Assembly (NCBI GenBank): GCA_021234155.1
Contig: JAJEKV010000045.1
Location: 8,791,105 to 8,855,104 of the forward strand
Direction: 5' to 3'
From: Isoetes taiwanensis
Lineage: Eukaryota; Streptophyta; Lycopodiopsida; Isoetales; Isoetaceae
Length of the DNA stretch: 64,000 nucleotides
In this document: positions 56,820 to 64,000 of the stretch, piece after piece
How positions within the stretch are numbered: the stretch's first letter is position 1
How the letters are laid out: each line of letters starts with the position of its first letter
Translations under genes and position numbers: made by a program
The notes under the pieces: model-generated
What the model was told of the DNA's origin: nothing
The model's database searches: none
Seen by the model: only the letters and a program-made list of their open reading frames with translations

Positions 56820-58677
56820 TAAGATCTCCTCGAGACACATTGTGTGAATTTATGAAACGTGGTGATATGCATAAGTTTTGCATGGATATTAAAGAGGCAT
56901 TCTCTCGTGGTAAATTTGAAGGCAAGCCTGCATTGTGGAATTTTTTGACTGAATTGCGCAGAACATATTAAGGCCTGGCCATAAGAAGTAGTACAAGCAA
57001 ACAACAAAAGAGTTGTTTGAAACAATCAAAATTTGGGGAGGGAGGAGGATGCACAATTTTTTGTCTATGAACTTTGGAGGTCCAAGTTTGGCAACAACAA
57101 GGCGGTCTACTGGTAAGACACTTTGCTACAAGACTGGAATTAATGAGGAAACATTTGCATACTTGGCAAAGATATATTCCAAGCATGTCTTGAAAAATGG
57201 CTTGATCCATGGAAGTGTAACAACTATCGTGGCCAAAGATGAGACTATAATCAAGAGGGTTGTCTAATGGTGTGCTAGAGATGATAGTTTGGTAGGTTTT
57301 TGTGGGCCAAAAGAGGATCACGCTTGTATCACTGATTTTGTAGTTCATGTTGGGAGTGGGGAAGATGGCCACAGAAAGATGAATGTGGTTGCACATTATG
57401 CCCGTGTGATTATTATGAATCCATTACGTGCACGTTTGCCTAAACTTGTATTGTCTATATAGTTGACATGTAATAGGTTTGACCATAAAGTCGTCGAATG
57501 CCAATGGGATCAAATAGCACATTTCTGGAATTTACACTTAAGAAGCGTATTAGGTCCACTAATTGGACACTCTTCTGATGGAGATGCACGTCGGAGGGCT
57601 TGTATGCTGGAAGATTACACTTCCTTGAAAGAAACAGCAAGGAAGTTTGTCATTCCATGGGAAGGATGGGTGTTTAGTGCTGCCATGAACAAGAATGGAA
57701 GCATACATGGACTTCATGATCAAGATTTCATCCATAATGGGAAGAAGTTGATCAATCCTCTTGACAATGCATCTCGGAGGCTTTACTTGGGTGATGAACT
57801 TTCCTGCCGCTTTGTTGTGTTACTCATAAGATTTTTCAGAGATTATTGTAGAGAGCTTGTTGTCCCATTGGATGCCACAGGATCAGATTCAAGCGAGAAT
57901 TTCTTTTCAAAGATAGATAGAATGGTAAGGAACAAAAGATTCTACACAGGCGTTGATGTACTTGAGAGTGCAAGTGCTCTGAATAGAGTGGCAAAATTTC
58001 AGTCACTTGGACAATTGCTATTCCCTGCAGCCCATGCCAAGCAGGAGAACATTTGGCAAGTTTTTGAGAAGAGGTTAGATGGGGAAGGCAATGAGTTGAG
58101 GTGTGATTTGGCCGATTACACATTTGTAAGCACGGATGACATGATTGTGGAAGCATTAGATGCAGGACTGAAACATGCATCAGAATTATGTGCACGAGTA
58201 GGAATCAATTGTGAGGAAGTTGAAGAGGATACTTGGTGGAGCAAACCTTGGAAGCACGAAGATTTCTTCAACAAAAACTACTTCAAGGAACTAGACACAA
58301 CCATTGTTGGAGATGAGTCGGATGATATGAATTTAGAACAAGAGAATGATGGTATTCCCGCAATCAACAATGACTTGCCCAATGAGGTTACAGCAGAATT
58401 AGAGTTAAGGCATACCTTTGAGTCCATGGTGGATGAGATAGAAACACCATCCATCACAAAAATTAATAGAAATGTGATGATTGATAATAAAGTTATATGT
58501 AAAGGTACTTTGGTTAGCCAATTGAATGGTAATCTATGGCTTTCCAAAGATAGATTGACAAAGGTCAAGATACAGTCACTTGTAAGCTCTGAAGACAAGT
58601 TCATAAATGCTGCAACCTCTCTTGGTATTGGGTCAGATTGTGCATCGAGATGGATTCCCGTAGCAAGAAAGAGCTAA
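56820..58677 (+). pseudogene. Unassigned transposase-like protein, few in-frame stops
   Basis: The frame from about 56980 to 58677 is continuous apart from stops at 56989-56991, 57265-57267 and 57460-57462. The final 404 codons are clean. A preceding block in another frame (56822 on) gives EFMKRGDMHKFCMDIKEAFS, which fits as the N-terminus. Next come TIKIWGGRRMHNFLSMNFGG, VAKDETIIKRVV, then LGPLIGHSSDGDARRRACML, WEGWVFSAAMNKNG, HNGKKLINPLDNASRRLYLG, and GSDSSENFFSKIDRMVRNKR. The spaced acidic motifs (KDE, SSDGD, and the SENFFS block) look like a DDE-type transposase core, and SENFFS recalls P-element-like proteins. I cannot assign a superfamily. It lies between the 2-kb direct repeats, either as their cargo or as a nested element. 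Confidence 0.6.
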
Positions 58678-60603
58678 GAAACATAATTAAGAATGACGTC
58701 ATGCAAGTGTGGTACAGATTTATGAAAGCTTTGTTATTACTTCATTAGGTGGATGCTGTGAATGTTAGACTTTTGTAATTCATAACTTTTCATTTAAGCT
58801 ATATTTGCTGATGCATGACAAGCACTTTGGTTAAAGAGGGGTTAAATAATTGTTGTTGTTAAGGAGGGGTTAAAGGTGAGTCATATCTATTGTAGGTTTG
58901 CATAAGTAGTATATTAGTTTGCATATTGAGTGAGTGAGTTGTAGTGAAATGTATCCATTGCTAATACTTGAGTAAGTTGGGTATTGATTGTGTTTTTGGT
59001 ATTAAGCATGTCAAACAGAATGACCCGAAAATGTGTCCATGAAGTAAGTTACTAAAAATGTCATGCTATATACTGCCTGCACTTTTCAATATTCCATCAG
59101 TTCAATTTCTAATTTGGTTTCCTTTTGCACATTAACTCATCCAAATGGGAACAAGTCTGTTGTGATGTAAACCTTTTGCACATTAGCTCATCCAAATGGG
59201 AAACGATATGTTGTGATGTAAACTGATGCAGTTAAAAACTTCAGATTATAACTTTGGTTTTAGGAATGGCTAAGATCAATACACTTACCGTGTTCTAAAA
59301 ACCATGTTATATTCAAATATTAAAGCCTGTTTTACAAAAAAAGCAAGTGCAGACTGCAAGCTTGCATGTTTTTTACAAAAAGTCACAACATATTACAGCA
59401 AAAAGCACATTGCATCTTTAAGGATTTACACCTATACACATTTACAGTACAGCCGAGTAGAAAAACATAATGATTTCAGAGTAAAGTTGAGATCAGAGCA
59501 CTGTTTTCATACTAAATATGAGTTCAGAACACTAAAAGTGGCCGGGAGGGAGCATCTTCAAAACCACTCGAAGGTAAAGCCCATCTGCTTCCATACTAAT
59601 CTGCAAAAGACGCTCCTCAGTCGGATTTACTCGATCAATCCACTGCTGCACCTTATTAGAGACTCTAGCTCCTTGTTCCAGCAAGCGCTGCACCTCCAAG
59701 CACAAAAACTTAGCCACAGAAGTCATCTGCATGCTCGGATGGCTAGAAGAGGTGGATTCTTCCACAGGTTTCTTGGCAGTGTATTTGATTCTTGCCATAT
59801 TTCCGAATGAGAAGGTCAGATAGAAGGTGATGGCAGGATGGCGCCAAACTGAGAGAGAAGAGATGAGGAATCGAAATAGAAGCCGGAATAAAAGTAGAAA
59901 TGAATCGACATTCCAAGTTCTGGAAAGAAGCCAATCCATCCAATCAACCATCATTTAATGCCATTATTTGCATGCCTCAAAACTCGAGCCATGCAATAAT
60001 ACCTTTAATATCCAATATCTTTCTTATTTAACATAGTTCTCTAAGCTAGTTCTCATACATCATTCTAAGCTAGTTCATTTTAATATCATTCTAAGCTAGT
60101 TCTCTACATCATCAACCATCAATCCTATGCAACATCTACACCTAAACAACTTCCAACACCTTACACATTTTCACATAATCCAACATCTACAACCTCGCTC
60201 ATGATCCAACATCTACAATCCACAACCATAATCCATTCCGGACATCTACAACCCTATACATTTTGCAGATATTCCATTTAGGTTAAAATGAAGGAATATG
60301 AAGTGGAATCTCCCAACATATGCAAGAAATGTATATAAAAAACATAGTGAAAATTTTTTTTCGCCAACTAAATAGCATTATTTCTCTAAATAAGGTTATG
60401 GTGCACAAACTCAAGTATAAGATCGGGTAGGGGTATGTAAAAATTAAGGCAGTCCGTAAGTACATCTACGGAAGGGGGCAGGGAAACTGCCTTTTCCTAT
60501 TTACGTATGTAGGGGTTTTCCATCTCCAAAACGTCGTATACAGGGGTTTTTTGGTGACCGCAGATGAGGTATCCCCATATGCCTAGGTGAGACCCCCGGG
60601 ATT
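58678..60603. other. Interior 3' part, little recognised
   Basis: Contains a ~45-bp direct duplication near 59125-59222 (TTTTGCACATTA.CTCATCCA) and a cluster of CATC(TACA)AACC/CTAAGCTAGTTC short repeats at 60030-60260. Confidence 0.4.
59532..59798 (-). CDS. Small ORF, 88 aa, with a histone-H3-like first dozen residues
   Basis: Starts ATG 59798: MARIKYTAKKPVEESTSSSH, ending ...VLKMLPPGHF. The first ~11 residues resemble the H3 tail start (MARTKQTARK). The rest (FLCLEVQRLLEQGARVSNKV, QQWIDRVNPTEERLLQIS) shows no histone fold and suggests a helical protein. It lies antisense to the transposase-like gene in the same element. Function unknown; it may be a chance frame. Confidence 0.3.
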   Translation of the reverse strand: MARIKYTAKKPVEESTSSSHPSMQMTSVAKFLCLEVQRLLEQGARVSNKVQQWIDRVNPTEERLLQISMEADGLYLRVVLKMLPPGHF

Positions 60604-63097
60604 TGGTGAGAGTGTCCTTGGCTTGGAGGGGACTTTTTGACAAGTCAGAGTCAAAAGTCTAAGTCAGTAGGCAAACTTCAAGTCCGCGGCCAAAGTAAAG
60701 AGTCAATGGCGGCCAAGCAATGCCTCGAGAATGAAAATGCCTAAACAGTTTTGATGAAACAAGATATGATTTAGATCAATTTTATGCCCTATAATACTTC
60801 TTGATGCATGCTTACATAAATGATTCAAGATATCAAAAAATCAAGTCGCATTTGCTAAGAAATACAAAAGCACTAAGCCAACATGCATTCTGCTTGGTAA
60901 ATTATGCAGCCATCAACAGACCCTGGTTTAACACTATGTTCCTTGTAACGAGATCTTGGGCTAATACTATGTTCCTTATTTTTTAGGAATCTCGTCAAGT
61001 TCAGGAAATCACTTGATCGATCTTAGATCTTTCAAATGCTTCATGCATTTGATACATTCTGTAGCTTAACTATCTATTAAAACAAAAATCTAAAATTAGG
61101 CATCAATCGCATGTTTCATCAACAAAACAATCTAGTTACATAAGATAAGAGAAGCAAGAAAAAATGGGCAGTTTATCGAGGAGGCATGGCTATCATTCGG
61201 GGTAATTGGCCCTTTGATCCGTGGACCGTTTATGTATAGCCTTGTCTGCTTCCTCCTTCATTTGTGGGGTTATATTCTTGTTTTGATTTGTTTTATTTTA
61301 CTTCATATATTATAGCCGGGCCTTGCCCCCTAGTTTTGTTGCGGGCTTCGTGCCCATGTTCTTATCGTCTTATAGGTCTTCCTAGTCCTTGTGAATTTTA
61401 ATATTGTATGTATCTATCTATATATCTATCTATTTGCAATTACTGCAAGTTTCAAAAGAGTGAAGCGAGAAATGAGGTGCTTAAATTCAAGCTCCTATTT
61501 ATCAATCATCCTTACATCATCATTCAATTAAAGTGTAGTCATGACAATTTTTGAATTTGATAGAGTTGCTATGGCCATAAAGATTGAGCAATTTTGAATC
61601 TGCTAAAATGGGGAGTCCATGTTATTATTTGCTAACATTTTTCTAAACAATCTTGGCACAAAAAGGCTTGAGCTCGAATAAGTCTCAAACTGTGCATCTT
61701 TTATTGCTGTACACCCAGCTACCCATGAAGAAACGCAGGCTTATAGCTTCCATTCGCACAGGGGCACATCGCCTCCGCATTGAAACAGGGCGTTGGGCTC
61801 GTGAAGCACGGGAGCAAAGGCTTTGCCAGTGTTGCCACCAGGGCGCGATTGAGGATGAATGTCATGCCCTCCAGACCTGCCCAGCATTTGCCCATATCCG
61901 AGAGCGATATGTTCGATTACTAGTGCCTGGCCAGCCGTTGCATCAGTTATTGGCTACGGCGTCAGTGGGTTTGTTGGGGTCATACCTCCAGGAGGTTATG
62001 GATGCACGGACTCGTTTGTGTCCTACGGGACGGTATTGAACTGTCCTATGCAATTGTACAGTGTGCCAGCAGGCTTATTACTGCTAAGATTTTTCCCTCG
62101 AAAACCCTTTGGGGCGGGGGTTTTTTAATCCTGTCAGTAATATGCTTGCTGCTCTCTCTTTTTTGTTTGGGTCCCATAGGCCAATTGGTCTCCGTGGACG
62201 CTAAAAACCTATTCTATTCTATTCTATTCTATTCTATGATCTTATACGATCAAATAGAATCATCAAACCAGCTAAGACCAAAAACTTGAAGATCAAACTA
62301 AATGGAAGGAACTATGAGTGATCTATACACCTCTTGCGTTTATGCCTGCAATATGCATGTCACAGTCACGTTCCTAGTTTTCTTACAACCTATAATCAAT
62401 AAGCCAATTTCCTAAATCTTGAAACAATATAGTAAGGAGCAAGCAAATCTTATCGTGTCTACAAATTATAAATGAGCAACAATGGGCTAAATAAAACAAA
62501 CCCTCAAATAGTAGGGTCTTTAACAACGTAATAAGTACATTAAGTTTTGGATGCTTGAAATAAAGGGGAACTCCACCATGGACCCTTTCCTTTCATTCGG
62601 ACAATTCTATTATCAACACAATTTGGAATGTCATAGTTAGCCAACGTATGTGTCGGCTAAGTTGCTCGAGAACTACAAAAGGCTGGCTTGGCAAAGGACT
62701 TAAAATCCTTGTAGGTCTTGGCAGGAGTTTCGATGTGATTAGCAGTGTTGGGCAAAGTCCGGAGAACATTATAAACCAACCGGTTGAAATTGAAAATTTT
62801 CGGGCGAAGTTAGTAAATTGTCGGAATTTTTCTGGCAAATTTCTTATGGTGGGTAGAATGCTTTATATAACACCCACCCCTGTGCCGTTGATATTTGGCC
62901 CTCATGCTTAGATGCTTAGATTGGAGGGTTAGGATTGTGCCACATAGGAGGGGGTTGTATGAAGCAGCCGTCCCCTTACCTTATGGTCTCTTATTGACCA
63001 TGGAAAGTTTTGGCCGCTCAAACACAACATATCCTACTAACCAAAAATTTATGCGTTGATCACTTTGACAGGACACCTTGAAGGAAAGCATGTAGCA
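60604..63097. repeat. Right ~2.5-kb terminal repeat
   Basis: Partner of 52728-54734. It is longer because of a ~0.57-kb LINE insertion (61668-62236) and a ~45-bp extra stretch just before it. Confidence 0.85.
61668..62236 (+). mobile_element. 5'-truncated LINE with RT C-terminus and (ATTCT)n tail
   Basis: Encodes LLLYTQLPMKKRRLIASIRT, GAHRLRIETGRWAREAREQR, LCQCCHQGAIEDECHALQTC and PAFAHIRERYVRLL. This is the zinc-binding C..C..G..ED..H...C end that follows LINE reverse transcriptase. The 3' region (CCCTCGAAAACCCTTTGGGG, GGTCTCCGTGGACGCTAAAA) matches the minus-strand fragment at 52987-53128, and both end in ATTCT repeats. The coding part is undamaged over 128 codons, suggesting recent insertion. 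Confidence 0.8.
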
Positions 63098-64000
63098 TAT
63101 TTCTCTAAAATTCTTTTTGAATCACTTTGCAGAATCCCAGTGATATAATGCCTGGAGCCAATGGTCCGGCCAACTTCCTTAAATACATCAGGTAACGTTA
63201 TATATTGAAGACTGTCATTTCATTTAGCAGCCTCCTGTACAGCGCGTTCTATCTTGCAACTAATCCACAATGTTGCACGAACTTGAAGGCGAGGAATAGG
63301 TTCTATGGTTTTATGATCTTGATTCTTAACAAATATGTATTTGCAGGAGATGATGGGCAGTTGCGCATCTCGCTTGTATGCCACAATTTTCTGAAATAGG
63401 AAAATTATTCTAGTCGTACAGGACTACAGTACTTAGTACCTTACTCGCCATCTTTTTCAACTTGCAGGTTAAGAATCTTGATTGTTATATGTGAACCTCA
63501 TCCTTGATGTGATAACGTTTCGTCATTTATGTTAACGTACTCTATCGGTAGCCATACTACAAATTCTTCAGAGCCATTTTTTAAACAAAAGTGATCATAT
63601 GACACTGAGGAAGTAGTCTCCCACTGAGATGTCAACGGAAAATTTCATGTGCAAGCAAAAGTTGGGCCACAATTATATGAACTGTTAATTTTCTGATAAT
63701 GATTGAAAGGCATGGTTGCAATCAGTAGCTTTACCCATGTAGCATTCAATTTCTTCTCTGATAAACGTCAACCATTATCAGCAATGTAAGATATTTTAGA
63801 TGTCTAAACTACCAAGGGGACATTTACACCTTGGTTCACTTTGTAGCAGCGGCACCTTTATGTGATGGTACTCTCTATATATAATTCACTTGTATTATAA
63901 TTGCAAACTAAGACATAATGGTGATGAATTTTATATCAGATTACAGAAAAGGCGCAAATAAGTTTTTTGCTCTACTCCATTTATTCTGAAGCTTCACCTC
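63098..64000. other. Right edge, no gene recognised
   Basis: Plain AT-rich sequence. Short open frames such as 63205-63399 show no domain. Confidence 0.35.

Larger units (their letters stand above)
52728..63097. mobile_element. Probable LTR-type element with ~2-kb terminal direct repeats
   Basis: Direct repeats 52728-54734 and 60604-63097 begin TGGTG and end TGTAGCA, and are flanked by TATT (52724-52727) and TATT (63098-63101). The TG...CA ends and small duplication fit an LTR retrotransposon. The 5.9-kb interior has no gag or pol, and neither primer-binding site nor polypurine tract is clear, so orientation is unknown. A segmental duplication is the alternative. Confidence 0.5.

Overview
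The window looks like nuclear DNA of a large-genome land plant. I see spliced plant genes (a complete GUN1 with five exons), plastid-targeting leaders, plant-type PPR proteins, and dense, decayed LTR, LINE, hAT, Helitron and foldback transposons. A fern such as Adiantum or Ceratopteris is my guess, from the PPR and repeat style; nothing in the sequence proves it. Nothing points to bacterial, viral or organellar DNA.

Layout. 1-0.5 kb: two minus-strand exons of an ABC1-family kinase. 0.94-15.45 kb: an LTR-retrotransposon shell with a matching 5-bp target duplication, a primer-binding site next to the left LTR, and gag plus a polypurine tract next to the right LTR. About 12 kb of non-retroviral cargo sits inside it, in minus orientation: the N-terminal part of an alpha/beta-hydrolase gene, a copia RNase H remnant, the C-terminus of a BAHD acyltransferase, a broken PPR gene, and a Helitron 3' terminus. 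16-19 kb: a G-rich minisatellite and a two-exon plastid-leader fragment. 19.5-23.05 kb: GUN1, the best-supported intact gene. 25.8-27.75 kb: a 0.64-kb block, containing one 191-nt exon-like ORF, triplicated in tandem. 29.7-32 kb: a nearly complete but broken hAT transposase. 35.4-39.7 kb: a non-autonomous Helitron carrying pieces of MFP2 (peroxisomal beta-oxidation) and a PPR gene. 43.3-44.4 kb: an intact two-exon conserved plant gene of unknown function. 49.98-50.44 kb: a foldback element with a perfect 123-bp inverted repeat. 50.9 kb: an RBR ubiquitin-ligase fragment. 52.7-63.1 kb: two ~2-kb LTR-like direct repeats flanking 5.9 kb that holds an unusual transposase-like reading frame with few stops.

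Only GUN1 (plastid-to-nucleus signalling) and the 193-aa protein at 43-44 kb look like functional host genes inside the window. The ABC1K exons may belong to a real gene running off the left edge. The rest is mainly a record of transposition and gene-fragment capture. Family names come from recognising protein motifs by eye; no database search was run.
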